A DNA stretch of 64,000 nucleotides, from the IMG/VR virus record IMGVR_UViG_3300044981_000152, positions 35,221 through 99,220 of that record; one strand, given 5' to 3'. Below are positions 15,703 through 23,575 of this stretch, piece by piece; position 1 is the stretch's first letter; each line of letters opens with the position of its first letter. The translations under genes were made by a program, and so were the position numbers. The notes below the pieces were generated by a model. It had not been told where the DNA came from. It was given only the letters and a program-made list of their open reading frames with translations, and ran no database searches. Origin of the DNA: a virus.

Positions 15703-16160
15703 GACGCGTCGCCGCCCCTCCGGTTCTGTCCCGGCTTGTACCGGGGTGCGAGATCACGTCGCCTGGTCCGTCCCGGCGTCCCTCGGAGCGATGCCCCGCG
15801 CTTGGCCAGCTCCCGTTTCATCTCAGCGCGGAACTCGGCACCGGACAGGCCCGTGGAACCGGCCGGGAGAACGTCAGGCTCGGACGCTCCCCCTGCCGGG
15901 TCTTGTCCGCCCGGGCCCGCTTCCGCCGGAAGTCCCGGCCTGGTCTCGGGCGGCGTTTCCGGCGGCACCCGGCCCGGACCGAGCCCGGTATGAGCAGGCT
16001 CGGGCCGGGCGGGTGCCGCGTTCCCTGGTGCCTGGATGAGGTCAGGCACCGAGGACGAGGTTAGGCCGGACTCCCCCACGGGATTAGGGGAGCCCGGCTC
16101 GCGCACTGGAGCCCGGCCTGGGGGCTCGACAGCCGCGCGTCTGGGGGTTCGGGGGGTCAC
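15699..16160 (-). CDS. Pro-rich basic protein, 153 aa
   Basis: GTG at 16160 overlaps the preceding stop; the end overlaps the methyltransferase GTG. The N-terminal two thirds are Pro/Gly/Glu-rich and probably disordered; the C-terminus (FRAEMKRELAKRGASLRG) is helical and very basic, suited to nucleic acid contact. Position directly before the methyltransferase suggests co-expression. No family recognised. Confidence 0.6.
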   Translation of the reverse strand: MTPRTPRRAAVEPPGRAPVREPGSPNPVGESGLTSSSVPDLIQAPGNAAPARPEPAHTGLGPGRVPPETPPETRPGLPAEAGPGGQDPAGGASEPDVLPAGSTGLSGAEFRAEMKRELAKRGASLRGTPGRTRRRDLAPRYKPGQNRRGGDAS

Positions 16161-16417
16161 TTCGGCGCCGCCTTTCCTGCCGCCATGGCGGCCGCCGCGG
16201 TCTCGGGAATCTCGCACTGCGGGCACGCATCCCACTGGCGCGGCCCCTTCTGGTTGCGCGGGACTCCGGTGCCCGTGCGGGCGTCGTACTGGCGAAACTT
16301 CCAGCCGTCCGCGGCTGCCCTGATCCGCGCCGAGGTGGCATCGGAAGCCAGTTCGGGATGCTCGGCTCCGCAGCCGTCGCAGACGAGCCGGGAGAAGCCG
16401 ACCGCACGCACGCTCAC
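16157..16417 (-). CDS. Small zinc-ribbon protein, 86 aa
   Basis: Starts at GTG overlapping the ParB-like stop. Knuckles CDGCGAEHPE and CPQCEIPE, about 50 residues apart, suggest a zinc ribbon; between them is a Trp/Arg segment (GWKFRQYDARTGTG). Function unknown. Confidence 0.65.
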   Translation of the reverse strand: MSVRAVGFSRLVCDGCGAEHPELASDATSARIRAAADGWKFRQYDARTGTGVPRNQKGPRQWDACPQCEIPETAAAAMAAGKAAPK

Positions 16418-17175
16418 GACACACTCCGAAGCTCGCCAAGCTCCGCCAGCGCCGCCGCGACGGTCCGCTCGTCGGCGCGGATGGCGGTCTCCCAGCATTC
16501 GCCGCACGCGAGCTTGCCGACGCGGCGGCGCGCGGAGTGCTCGCGTCCGTTGCACAGTGCCCGCGCCTTGCGGGCCAGCGGGTGCTGGCTGGTGAAGTGG
16601 TCCGGCTCCCACACCGGGCCCATCGCGGGCCGCCCGTCCCGCTTGCGGTCCTTCGCCCGGACCCGCCGCACCGCGGACACCCCGTCGGATGCGGACAGGT
16701 CACCGCGCCGGATCGCCTCCTGCGACTTCACGTCCAGGTCGAGCAGCGACAGGTAATAGCCGACCGTGGCGTCCGATAGGCCGATCGACCGGGCGATCCG
16801 GATGTTGCTGTAGCCCTTCTTGCGGAGCTTGCCCATCGCCTCGGCCTTGTCCATCGGGTTCAGGTCGGCCCGCTGGCAGTTCTCCACCAGCATCAGTTCC
16901 TCAGGCTCGGCGGCCGGGGAGTCCTTGGCGGCCTGGCGGAACGCGATCGGCACCATCTCCAGCCGCGCCCGCTTCGCCGCCGCGAACCTGCGGTGCCCCG
17001 CGATGATCTGGTAGTGGCCGGGCTTGTCCGGGTGGTGCTCGACGACGACCGGCTGGAGGATGCCGTGCACGGCGACCGACGCGGCCAGCCCGGAGATGTC
17101 CCCCAGCTCGTCGCGGATGTTGTCCGGGTGCGGGTGGAGCCGGCTGATGTGGGCGTAATGCTTGCTGGCGGTCAT
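16414..17175 (-). CDS. ParB/Spo0J-like DNA-binding protein
   Basis: The 253-residue product has the ParB N-terminal fold: GILQPVVV, AGHRRFAAAKRA (GHRR at 60-63, the CTP-binding motif of ParB) and ENCQRADLNPMDKAEA (98-113), followed by a helix-turn-helix (IRIARSIGLSDATVGYYLS). The C-terminal part has a Cys cluster (CNGREH, CGEC) instead of the usual dimerisation domain. No ParA partner or canonical parS site was seen. It could act in partition of a plasmid-like prophage, or as a phage regulator or nuclease-type ParB; partition alone is not proven. Confidence 0.85.
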   Translation of the reverse strand: MTASKHYAHISRLHPHPDNIRDELGDISGLAASVAVHGILQPVVVEHHPDKPGHYQIIAGHRRFAAAKRARLEMVPIAFRQAAKDSPAAEPEELMLVENCQRADLNPMDKAEAMGKLRKKGYSNIRIARSIGLSDATVGYYLSLLDLDVKSQEAIRRGDLSASDGVSAVRRVRAKDRKRDGRPAMGPVWEPDHFTSQHPLARKARALCNGREHSARRRVGKLACGECWETAIRADERTVAAALAELGELRSVS

Positions 17176-17279
17176 TTGCCCCCCCCCGCTTTCCTGCGGG
17201 CTAGCTCATCCCTGGCGCGCTGCGCGATCTCGCCCGGTTCCGGTTCGGTGTCGCGGCCCCGGTAGGTGTAGCCGCTCAT
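17172..17279 (-). CDS. Tiny protein, 35 aa
   Basis: A 35-codon gene, MSGYTYRGRDTEPEPGEI at its start and a Lys/Gly tail. It overlaps both neighbours by 4 nt, which supports a real coupled frame. No recognisable function. Confidence 0.5.
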   Translation of the reverse strand: MSGYTYRGRDTEPEPGEIAQRARDELARRKAGGGK

Positions 17280-17431
17280 CGGCGCTCCATCAGCCAGTGC
17301 GACCGCCGGCGCCTCCCGGCTACAGCTACCCCGGCAGCAGCAGCAGAGAGGATCACGGCTCTCCGGTACCGGCCGTCCAGGGCGGAAGAGATAGCGCCGA
17401 GGAGGGATGCGGCGGCGATGACGCGGATCAT
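17276..17431 (-). CDS. Small membrane peptide, 51 aa
   Basis: Begins MIRVIAAASLLGAISSAL, with a second hydrophobic run AVILSAAAAGVAVAG and a basic C-terminus. Both ends overlap neighbours by 4 nt. It is probably a small inner-membrane protein. It is one of several small membrane proteins between 17.2 and 20.3 kb. Confidence 0.55.
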   Translation of the reverse strand: MIRVIAAASLLGAISSALDGRYRRAVILSAAAAGVAVAGRRRRSHWLMERR

Positions 17432-17946
17432 GCTGGCACCGCCGCAGCAATGCGCGGGTACTCATCCCAGGTGCGCCCGTCAAGCTCGCGGCCCCGGACG
17501 TTCAGCGACCTGATGTCCTCGGCTAGAGCGACCATGGCCGGGGTCGGGTCATAGTCGGCGGGTGCCCACGGGTAGCTGTCCTCATCGACTCGCGCGTCCC
17601 GCGACTCCTGTCGCGCCTCCTGAAGTTGGAGCGCAAGCTCGGCCTGCTGGCGCTTGATCAGGAGGTAGGGCAGCACGGCCGCGATAACTTCGGCGGCTCG
17701 GTCACCTTCCAGCACCCATTGGTACTGCGTACGGTGATGCGCCCTGTCTTCCTTTGGCTCGTAAGAGCGGACGCTGCCACCGTAGATAGATGCAGCGAGG
17801 TCGTGCGGTTCCCTCCGAGTCCCAGAGATGCCGACTCGCGGGGCGCAGTAGGTACGTCCCCGGCGAGTGCTGCTGGACGCGGTGATGTACCCGTCGCTGT
17901 CAATGATTCCGGCGAGGTACGCGAGGATCGTAGGCTCAGGCGGCAC
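17428..17946 (-). CDS. LAGLIDADG-type homing endonuclease-like protein
   Basis: The N-terminus carries LAYLAGIIDSDGYIT, one clear LAGLIDADG motif with its acidic catalytic residue; single-motif proteins act as homodimers. The protein has 172 residues when started at GTG 17946, which has GAGGGAG 7 nt upstream; the residues upstream of this belong to a shadow of the DUF5131 gene. Family members cut DNA at specific sites to spread their own gene, or have become regulators. It is free-standing and inserted in the operon. The second half is helical and charged. Confidence 0.8.
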   Translation of the reverse strand: MPPEPTILAYLAGIIDSDGYITASSSTRRGRTYCAPRVGISGTRREPHDLAASIYGGSVRSYEPKEDRAHHRTQYQWVLEGDRAAEVIAAVLPYLLIKRQQAELALQLQEARQESRDARVDEDSYPWAPADYDPTPAMVALAEDIRSLNVRGRELDGRTWDEYPRIAAAVPA

Positions 17947-18922
17947 GGGGGAACTCCCTCGGGAAAGGCTCGGGCCATTCGGCGGCGTTGCCGCCTTTCC
18001 GGTCGGCGCAGCCCCATTCGCGGGCGAGTGCAGCGCCGGCCTGCTTGAACAGGAACGGGATGCGGGCGTCCTGGCACTGATCCCGCAGCGACCGTGCCCA
18101 CTCGGGAAGCATCGGCCGCGCACCCGGGCCCGACTCGCCGCCAGCGACAACCCATGACACCGAGCCGGGGCAGGCCGCGTAGATCTCGCCGGCCGCCGTC
18201 TTCACGTCGCCGTAGAGCGCATCGACGAAGACGTTGCCCCGGATCTGGAGGTTGCGGAGGTCGATCGCGCCGAGCAGCGGCTCCGCGGAAACCCACAGCA
18301 CGCCGGCGGCGGGCTGGCAGGACAGCAGCGCGTGCACCCGGATCGCCGCCCAGTGCTGATCCTCAGCCGAGACGCCCAGGCACAGGTTCGGGATCGGCCA
18401 CGGCGCCTGCTGGCCAAAGTGGGTGTCGATGTAGTCGGCCCACGCCCGGCCGCCGCGCCCGAGGTCGGCGGCCAGCTGGTCCCAGCGGGCCTCGTACATG
18501 GCCCGGAACTCCGGCGAGGTCAGCAGCGAGCGCATCCGGCCGTGCCGCTTCGTCAGGAGCTGGAAGGTGTGCCACCGCGCCATGGCCATGACGGCGAACA
18601 CCTCGGCGATGAACTGATCCGGCACGTCCTCGTAGAACAGGTCCGCGAGGCTGTTGACGAACACCTTGCGCGGCTTGCGCCAGTGCAGCGGCTGCTCTAG
18701 GCGTTCAGGCAGGAGGTTGACGCGGCCGGTCCAGTCGGCCCGGCCAGGGGTCTGCACGGTCAGGCCATCGAACGCGGCGGCTACCTTCGGGTTCGGGTTC
18801 CCGGCCCGGATGCGCGCCTGGATGATCGCGTAACAGTGATCACATCCCGGCGACACGCGGGCACAGCCGAGCACGGGGTTCCAGCTCGCGTCGCTCCACT
18901 CGATCGCGGTGTTGTCGCTCAT
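17936..18922 (-). CDS. DUF5131 (phage Gp37/Gp68) protein
   Basis: Matches DUF5131: start TAIEWSDASWNPVLGC, then a C-x7-C-x2-C set (CARVSPGCDHC) as in Fe-S or zinc proteins, KVFVNSLADLFYEDVP, LLTKRHGRM, LWVSAEPLLGAID and WVVAGGESGPGARPM near the C-terminus. At 328 residues it is full length. The family resembles radical-SAM/spore-photoproduct-lyase-like folds, but its activity is not established. Common in actinophages and mycobacteriophages. Confidence 0.88.
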   Translation of the reverse strand: MSDNTAIEWSDASWNPVLGCARVSPGCDHCYAIIQARIRAGNPNPKVAAAFDGLTVQTPGRADWTGRVNLLPERLEQPLHWRKPRKVFVNSLADLFYEDVPDQFIAEVFAVMAMARWHTFQLLTKRHGRMRSLLTSPEFRAMYEARWDQLAADLGRGGRAWADYIDTHFGQQAPWPIPNLCLGVSAEDQHWAAIRVHALLSCQPAAGVLWVSAEPLLGAIDLRNLQIRGNVFVDALYGDVKTAAGEIYAACPGSVSWVVAGGESGPGARPMLPEWARSLRDQCQDARIPFLFKQAGAALAREWGCADRKGGNAAEWPEPFPREFPRAA

Positions 18923-19158
18923 GCGGCCCTCGGAACTTGCCGGTCGCCAGCGGTCTCAGGCGCGGTAACCGCCGCCTTCACGTCGTCGAGGAGAGCCTGA
19001 CTCGCCGCCGTCACCGTGATCTTCGGCGGGGCCTTTACCGGTGCGACGAGCCGCAGCCTGGCCTCCAGCGTCCGCAGCGCCTTCCAGCCGGTCCCGAGGG
19101 TGGCCAGGTAGCAGGCTGCGCCGATCACCTCGGCTGTGATTATCTCGGGGGTGTTCAA
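18919..19158 (-). CDS. Hypothetical protein with N-terminal hydrophobic helix, 79 aa
   Basis: TTG start at 19158, overlapping the upstream stop as TTGA. The product has a hydrophobic N-terminal stretch (IITAEVIGAACYLATLG) followed by a basic and then helical tail. Likely membrane-associated. The TTG start is an inference from the consistent 4-nt overlaps along the operon. Confidence 0.55.
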   Translation of the reverse strand: MNTPEIITAEVIGAACYLATLGTGWKALRTLEARLRLVAPVKAPPKITVTAASQALLDDVKAAVTAPETAGDRQVPRAA

Positions 19159-19328
19159 TGCAACTCCCCGGCGGCGAGGATGAGCGTCACGGTGATCGCC
19201 GCGCAGATGACGACCGCGCCCACTGCGGCAGCCGGCGTAAAGGGCTTGGGCGTCTTGCCGATCCGGCCGACCGCCATCAGCGCGGCAAGAACCTCGAAGG
19301 CGGCTATCACGTACAGGGCGTACTTCAT
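19155..19328 (-). CDS. Small two-helix membrane protein, 57 aa
   Basis: Begins MKYALYVIAAFEVLAALMAV and has a second hydrophobic helix AAVGAVVICAAITVTLIL. The ATG overlaps the upstream stop by 4 nt. It is likely an integral membrane protein of unknown role. Confidence 0.6.
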   Translation of the reverse strand: MKYALYVIAAFEVLAALMAVGRIGKTPKPFTPAAAVGAVVICAAITVTLILAAGELH

Positions 19329-19678
19329 GCGGGTCCTCCGTTGCTGTCGTCGCGCTTCCTGCAGTGCCCGCACACCGGGAGCGGCCCGTGCCGGTCCCGG
19401 TGGTCAAGCCACGGCCCTTTCCCCCGGTCACCCGCAGGGCACAGGGGCTTCCAGGAGCCGGGGCGGGCGTAGTGAGCTACTGACCCGTTCGGCGAGTAGA
19501 GAAGCTGCCGGGGCCCGGGTTCCGCAGGTGCTGCAGCGGGAGCCGGCGAGGCCGACGGGAGATCCTGCATCGGGGGATCAGGCAGCGGCGACACATCAGC
19601 CCTCGGCACCGACGGCGGCGGGCCGGCGTGCAGCCCGACCTTGGCCGGACCGCGCTTCTTGCGCTTGAAGATCCTCAC
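19325..19678 (-). CDS. Hypothetical basic Pro-rich protein, 117 aa
   Basis: Basic N-terminus (MRIFKRKKRGPAKVG), a Pro/Ala-rich middle and a C-terminal part with WKPLCPAGDRGKGPW and CGHCRKRDD that may bind zinc. GTG start overlapping the upstream tiny frame. Function unknown. Confidence 0.6.
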   Translation of the reverse strand: MRIFKRKKRGPAKVGLHAGPPPSVPRADVSPLPDPPMQDLPSASPAPAAAPAEPGPRQLLYSPNGSVAHYARPGSWKPLCPAGDRGKGPWLDHRDRHGPLPVCGHCRKRDDSNGGPA

Positions 19679-19737
19679 GGAGTACCTGCCTCTCTGACGG
19701 CCTGCCCGGCGGCCAGGGCGATGCTGCCGGCGATCAC
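19675..19737 (-). CDS. Possible 20-aa hydrophobic micro-ORF
   Basis: GTG-started 20-codon frame (MIAGSIALAAGQAVREAGTP) with 4-nt overlaps at both ends. Either a very small membrane peptide or a device that hands ribosomes from one gene to the next. Confidence 0.35.
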   Translation of the reverse strand: MIAGSIALAAGQAVREAGTP

Positions 19738-19925
19738 AAGAGCACCTTCCCGGCGGCGGCCAGGACGGCGGTGATCACCGACATGACCACGCACAAGACG
19801 GCGAACGCCACCCTGAGCCGCCGTTCTCCCGCCACGGCGCTCCAGCAGGCGAGGCCGAAGGCGGCGACGGCGAACCACGCGGCGATGAAGAGCACCGCGG
19901 CGGCGAGAACGGGATGGGTCGTCAC
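19734..19925 (-). CDS. Small two-helix membrane protein, 63 aa
   Basis: Starts at GTG 19925 overlapping the upstream stop. Two hydrophobic helices (VLAAAVLFIAAWFAVAAFGL and AFAVLCVVMSVITAVLAAA) flank a short basic loop. It is probably in the cell membrane. Role unknown. Confidence 0.6.
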   Translation of the reverse strand: MTTHPVLAAAVLFIAAWFAVAAFGLACWSAVAGERRLRVAFAVLCVVMSVITAVLAAAGKVLL

Positions 19926-20266
19926 CGAGGCCCCCGTCCCCGGCTTCCGGCCGGCACGGCGATCGCCCGGCCCCGGTAGCGCCTGGCCAGCCACGGCAGC
20001 CGCCACCCCGGATACACGCGCTCCGCCTCCGTCGCCTCGTGGTAGCGGGCCACCAGCTCGTACCACCGGTCAGCCATCGCACCGGAGAGGGTGATCCCGT
20101 CCCGCTGCGCGCCAGGTGCCCGGCACGGCCGGGACCAGGCCCGGCGCAGGACCACCGCCAGGACGATGATCACGGCGGCGGTGACCAGGGCGACGGCAAG
20201 GTCGACTACGCCGCCTCCGCCATGGCCGCCCCCGTCCGGCGGGGACCAGCTGTACGCCGTCCTCAT
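19922..20266 (-). CDS. Membrane-anchored basic protein, 114 aa
   Basis: A Gly-rich N-terminus, one strong transmembrane helix (VVDLAVALVTAAVIIVLAVV, about 20-40) and then a long Arg/Trp-rich cytoplasmic tail. ATG overlaps the HNH gene stop. The tail could contact nucleic acid or lipid; unknown function. Confidence 0.6.
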   Translation of the reverse strand: MRTAYSWSPPDGGGHGGGGVVDLAVALVTAAVIIVLAVVLRRAWSRPCRAPGAQRDGITLSGAMADRWYELVARYHEATEAERVYPGWRLPWLARRYRGRAIAVPAGSRGRGPR

Positions 20267-20817
20267 GCTGCCGCCCTTTCCGCCTCGGTGAGCCGCCGCC
20301 CGTCGTCCGTCAGCCAGAAAGTGACGCCGGGGCCGTCCGGCCGCTCGAAGTACATGACGCCGACCTCGGCCGGGTCCTGCCAGGAGAACAGCGCGTAGCC
20401 CTTCCCCTCGTCGTGCGGGTCGGTGCGGCCGTCAACGCGGCCGTGGCACTTCTCGCCGCCGAGTCCGAGCAAAACGACCAAATTCGAGGGCACTGGCCGT
20501 CCGCCCTGGCTGGCCCGGACGCGGTGGCCGAGGCTGTAGTGCTGGCCCTTGATGGGGGTGCCGCAGCAGACGCAGCAAAAGCGGTCGCGGGCCAGTACCA
20601 GCGCGCGGACCTCAAGCGAGATCAGGTCCTCGCCGCGGACCGTGACGATCCGGTACGTCTTGCACCGCCAGCATTTCTCCGCTTTCCAGTCGATCTCCGA
20701 CCGGGGCCTGAGGTCGGCCGCCCTGCGGAGCGCGATGATCTCCGCGGCCTTCTCTGCCGTGTGCTGCTTGTGGTCGCAGGCGGCGGTGAGCGTGCCACCT
20801 CGGGCGAGGCTGGTCAT
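20263..20817 (-). CDS. HNH-type endonuclease-like protein
   Basis: Product of 184 residues. A first zinc knuckle CWRCKTY (49-52) is followed by the HNH core: RDRFCCVCCG (C81-C85), YSLGHRV with His 98, PVPSNLVVL with Asn 112 and KCHGRVD with His 125. This is the His-Asn-His layout of DNA-cutting ββα-metal enzymes. Start ATG at 20817 overlaps a 28-codon frame. It could be a homing or recombination nuclease; it sits next to recT. Catalysis is inferred. Confidence 0.78.
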   Translation of the reverse strand: MTSLARGGTLTAACDHKQHTAEKAAEIIALRRAADLRPRSEIDWKAEKCWRCKTYRIVTVRGEDLISLEVRALVLARDRFCCVCCGTPIKGQHYSLGHRVRASQGGRPVPSNLVVLLGLGGEKCHGRVDGRTDPHDEGKGYALFSWQDPAEVGVMYFERPDGPGVTFWLTDDGRRLTEAERAAA

Positions 20818-20900
20818 GGCGCGAACCTCGCGTCCTTCCGCCACTGGCGCATCCTCCGGCGCTCACCCAGGGCCCGGATCAGCCGAGCGAGGGCGCTCAT
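20814..20900 (-). CDS. Tiny basic peptide, 28 aa
   Basis: A 28-codon frame starting MSALARLIRALGERRRMRQW, highly basic and amphipathic. It overlaps the gene before and the HNH gene after by 4 nt each. It may be a real micro-protein or a coupling frame. Confidence 0.45.
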   Translation of the reverse strand: MSALARLIRALGERRRMRQWRKDARFAP

Positions 20901-21319
20901 GAGCCGTACCCCTCGATCGCGTTCCGCTCGGCCCGCTGCGTGGCGCCGATGCTCCGGCAGGTGTCCCAGTCGTCCTTCAGCAGGCGGAGCACTTCCTTCG
21001 CCGCGTCCAGCTCAGCCTTAAGCGCGTCGGCGGCGAACACAGCCCCCGCCGCGGCGAGGCGCGACGCCTGGTCTCGCTGCTGCTGCGGCCCGTCGGCGGA
21101 CATGAACTCCTCGGCCCGGACGATCGTGGCGACCTTGACCGCCTCGGCGACATCGGTCTGGAGCTGCCGGATCTCCTCGATCTTGTCCCGTCGCATCCGC
21201 TGGATCGCGACCATCACCTGGGCGATCTCGCGCGGGCCCAGGTCTTCCGCCTGCCGCCCGCGCGGATGCTCGCCGGGCGACAGGATGCGCTCGATCGCGA
21301 CGGCTTCCAGGGTGGTCAC
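20897..21319 (-). CDS. Helical protein adjacent to recT, 140 aa
   Basis: Almost all helix: a basic region (MVAIQRMRRDKIEEIRQLQT) and a long Ala-rich coiled-coil-like second half. It overlaps recT by 4 nt, so it may assist recombination, but I know of no function. No metal or catalytic motif. Confidence 0.7.
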   Translation of the reverse strand: MTTLEAVAIERILSPGEHPRGRQAEDLGPREIAQVMVAIQRMRRDKIEEIRQLQTDVAEAVKVATIVRAEEFMSADGPQQQRDQASRLAAAGAVFAADALKAELDAAKEVLRLLKDDWDTCRSIGATQRAERNAIEGYGS

Positions 21320-22242
21320 GCGGGCTCGCTCCCCGGCACGAACCCCTCCGGCCAGCCGTCCTCCGGGGTGCTCCTGGCGGGGTTGCCGAGGTCTTCATCC
21401 GCTGCGTCATCATCAGCGACCTGGCCGGGCAGCACGCGGGGCGGCCGCTCGGTCACTTCCCCGGCGTTCGCGGTCGGCGTGAGGTCGACCCGGATGCCGT
21501 TGTCCGCCTGCATCGCGGTGACCATCTCGGCGGACTTCGGGAGCAGCGCGAAGTTCCGCAGGATCATGGTCTTCTTCCCCATGGGCAGGAAGTGGTCGGT
21601 CCAGGGGCCGACGATCTTCCCGTTCTGGTTCCGCGGCGCATGCCTGTCCCGGTGCTGCTGCATCTCCTCAACTGACCAGGGGTCGGTGAGGGAGTAGCCG
21701 CCGCCGATGACCCGGGCGACCGAGTAGAAGCACACCGGATCACCGTGCAGGCCGCGGTAGGAGGGCTTGTGCAGGAGCTTGTCGCCGTCCTCGTGGAACT
21801 CGATGTCGAACTCTTCGCCCTCGTAGACGACCCGCGACGCGATCCCGGCGAGCTTGCCCGACCGGTAGCCGAGCTCGATGTACCCCTTGTAGCCGACGAC
21901 GAGCTGGGCGCGATGCCGGCGCTGGGCGTTGTCCCAGTACGGAAGCGGCCACGCGTGCCCGAGACTGGCCACGCCGGGCCGCAGGTCAAGCTGGGCGCAC
22001 GTCATCAGCGACCCGAGGAAGCTTTCCGGGTCGCACTTGTCGAGGTTCTTGATGGTCCGCAGGCACGTCATCGCGTCGCGGACAAGCTGGGTCGCCTCGC
22101 GGCCCTTCGGCATGGCCGCCTGGAATTCCGGGGTCATCCGCTCAAGCTGCTGCGCGAGCGTCCTGACCTGCTCGGGCTCGGAGCCGTTCCCGTTGCTGCC
22201 GTTGCGCTGGGCTGCTGCCCGCGCGGCTAGTTCTCGTCCCAT
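21316..22242 (-). CDS. recT: RecT-family single-strand annealing protein
   Basis: Anneals complementary single strands during phage recombination, acting on tails made by the neighbouring YqaJ exonuclease. The 308-residue product has the RecT blocks: FLGSLMTCAQLDLRPG, AQLVVGYKGYIELGYRSG, VVYEGEEFDIEF, ARVIGGGYS and KKTMILRNFALLPKS. The C-terminus is acidic and Pro-rich, as usual. An N-terminal Asn/Gly spacer precedes the fold. The gene is intact and separated from the exonuclease gene by 2 nt. Confidence 0.95.
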   Translation of the reverse strand: MGRELAARAAAQRNGSNGNGSEPEQVRTLAQQLERMTPEFQAAMPKGREATQLVRDAMTCLRTIKNLDKCDPESFLGSLMTCAQLDLRPGVASLGHAWPLPYWDNAQRRHRAQLVVGYKGYIELGYRSGKLAGIASRVVYEGEEFDIEFHEDGDKLLHKPSYRGLHGDPVCFYSVARVIGGGYSLTDPWSVEEMQQHRDRHAPRNQNGKIVGPWTDHFLPMGKKTMILRNFALLPKSAEMVTAMQADNGIRVDLTPTANAGEVTERPPRVLPGQVADDDAADEDLGNPARSTPEDGWPEGFVPGSEPA

Positions 22243-22244
22243 GG

Positions 22245-23222
22245 TTACGCATCCCCCTTGAGCGTGACGTTGAACTGGCGGAATCCCTTGTCCGTGACGA
22301 CCTCAGCGGCCACGTCGGGATACTTCTCGCGCAGGACCGCGATTCCTTCCTTCGGGACGCTGGTCTTGCTGCGGTTCGCCCACCGGGCGACGGTCTCGCC
22401 CTCGTACGTGGCCGTCCCGGCGTCGCCCATGGCGGCGGTGATGAGCGCCTTGATCTCGTTCTTCCGGCCCTTGGCGGCGCTCTCGTTGGCGAGCTCCTTG
22501 CGGTACTCGCGCAGCAGGGCCACGTCGGCGGCGGACAATTCCGCCGTCTTGCCGTCGTCCGCCTCGGGGTACAGGCGCGCGATCAGGTCGGCCGACGCGC
22601 GGCCTTCGAGGGCGGGCGGGGTGCGGGCCTCGACCAGGTGCCAGAACTCTTCCTCGCACGCGGTCAGGTCGGCGATGAACGCCTCGTCCCGCTCGATCCG
22701 GCGGATGACCGGGGGCTGCCCGCCGACCTGCGCGGCCAGCCATGCGTGCGGCAGGCCGGTGACCGCCATGGCGTGCTGGGCCTGCGCCTCGGCGCCGTCG
22801 GCGACGATCTCGCCCTCGCCGTCTTCCCACTCGCCGCGGCGGTGGTAGTTCGTGTTCTTGATCTCCAGGATGCCGCCGTCGGCCGTGAGCCGGTCGACGG
22901 ACACCCGCTGCCACGTCCGCTCGGCGTGCTGCATGAGCCCGCAGCGGCGGGCGCTGACGCCGGTCTTGAACGTGAACCACTCGGCGATGGGCCCCTCGAC
23001 GTAGTTGCCCCAGGCCATGCCGTCGGTCTGCTCGCGCTCACCCCGGTCGTCGCCGGTCTTGTCGAGGTAGACCTCCATGCGGGTCTTCCACGGGTCCAGG
23101 CCCAGGACCGCGAGGGCGTCGCTGCCGCCGATGCCGTCCCGCCGCAGCCTCAGCCACTCCTCGCGGGGCGTGTCGTAGCGGGCCACCAGGATGCCGGCCG
23201 GCGTGACCTTGCGCCCGGTCAT
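22245..23222 (-). CDS. YqaJ-like viral exonuclease
   Basis: Lambda-exonuclease-like (PD-(D/E)xK) enzyme that degrades one DNA strand from double-strand ends and feeds RecT. Signature pieces: REEWLRLRRDGIGGSDALAV near the N-terminus, GNYVEGPIAEWF, and the catalytic-type ILEIKNTN with the following aligned Glu/Lys. ATG at 23222, overlapping the previous stop, gives 325 residues; the frame upstream is Arg/Gly noise. Order exonuclease then annealase matches other phage recombination pairs. Confidence 0.92.
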   Translation of the reverse strand: MTGRKVTPAGILVARYDTPREEWLRLRRDGIGGSDALAVLGLDPWKTRMEVYLDKTGDDRGEREQTDGMAWGNYVEGPIAEWFTFKTGVSARRCGLMQHAERTWQRVSVDRLTADGGILEIKNTNYHRRGEWEDGEGEIVADGAEAQAQHAMAVTGLPHAWLAAQVGGQPPVIRRIERDEAFIADLTACEEEFWHLVEARTPPALEGRASADLIARLYPEADDGKTAELSAADVALLREYRKELANESAAKGRKNEIKALITAAMGDAGTATYEGETVARWANRSKTSVPKEGIAVLREKYPDVAAEVVTDKGFRQFNVTLKGDA

Positions 23223-23575
23223 GACGCACCGCCTGCGGCTGCCCGACCCTCGGCCGACGTGAGCACCTCGGCCAGGGGGGATCTGCCCGCGGTGACGTAC
23301 GCCGGGTCGATCTCGCGGGTCACGAACTCGGCGAAGCGGTCCGCGTCGTCCTTGCCGTCCACGATCCAGGCCGCGACCACGCGCTGGAGCTTGGCGGCCT
23401 CGGCGTACCCGATCTGCCACGCTTCCTCGGCCACGTGGCGGGCCATGACGGCAGGGTCGGGATGGGTGCCGCGTTCCACGGCGAGGTCCAGCTGGAAACT
23501 CGCCGGGCCAGTGTGCGAGGTCTCGTCGCCGGGCCGCGCGCCGCCGGTCAGGATCACGACGTACTGGCCGCTCAT
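23219..23575 (-). CDS. Hypothetical protein before the exonuclease, 118 aa
   Basis: Starts MSGQYVVILTGGARPGDET with a beta-rich first third, followed by helices (ARHVAEEAWQIGYAEAAKLQ). Overlaps both neighbours by 4 nt. Not recognised; likely an early protein co-expressed with the recombinases. Confidence 0.65.
   Translation of the reverse strand: MSGQYVVILTGGARPGDETSHTGPASFQLDLAVERGTHPDPAVMARHVAEEAWQIGYAEAAKLQRVVAAWIVDGKDDADRFAEFVTREIDPAYVTAGRSPLAEVLTSAEGRAAAGGAS

Noticed and set aside
16414-17175. Canonical parS site close to the ParB-like gene
   Set aside because: No TGTTTCACGTGAAACA-like sequence was noticed in the window by eye.
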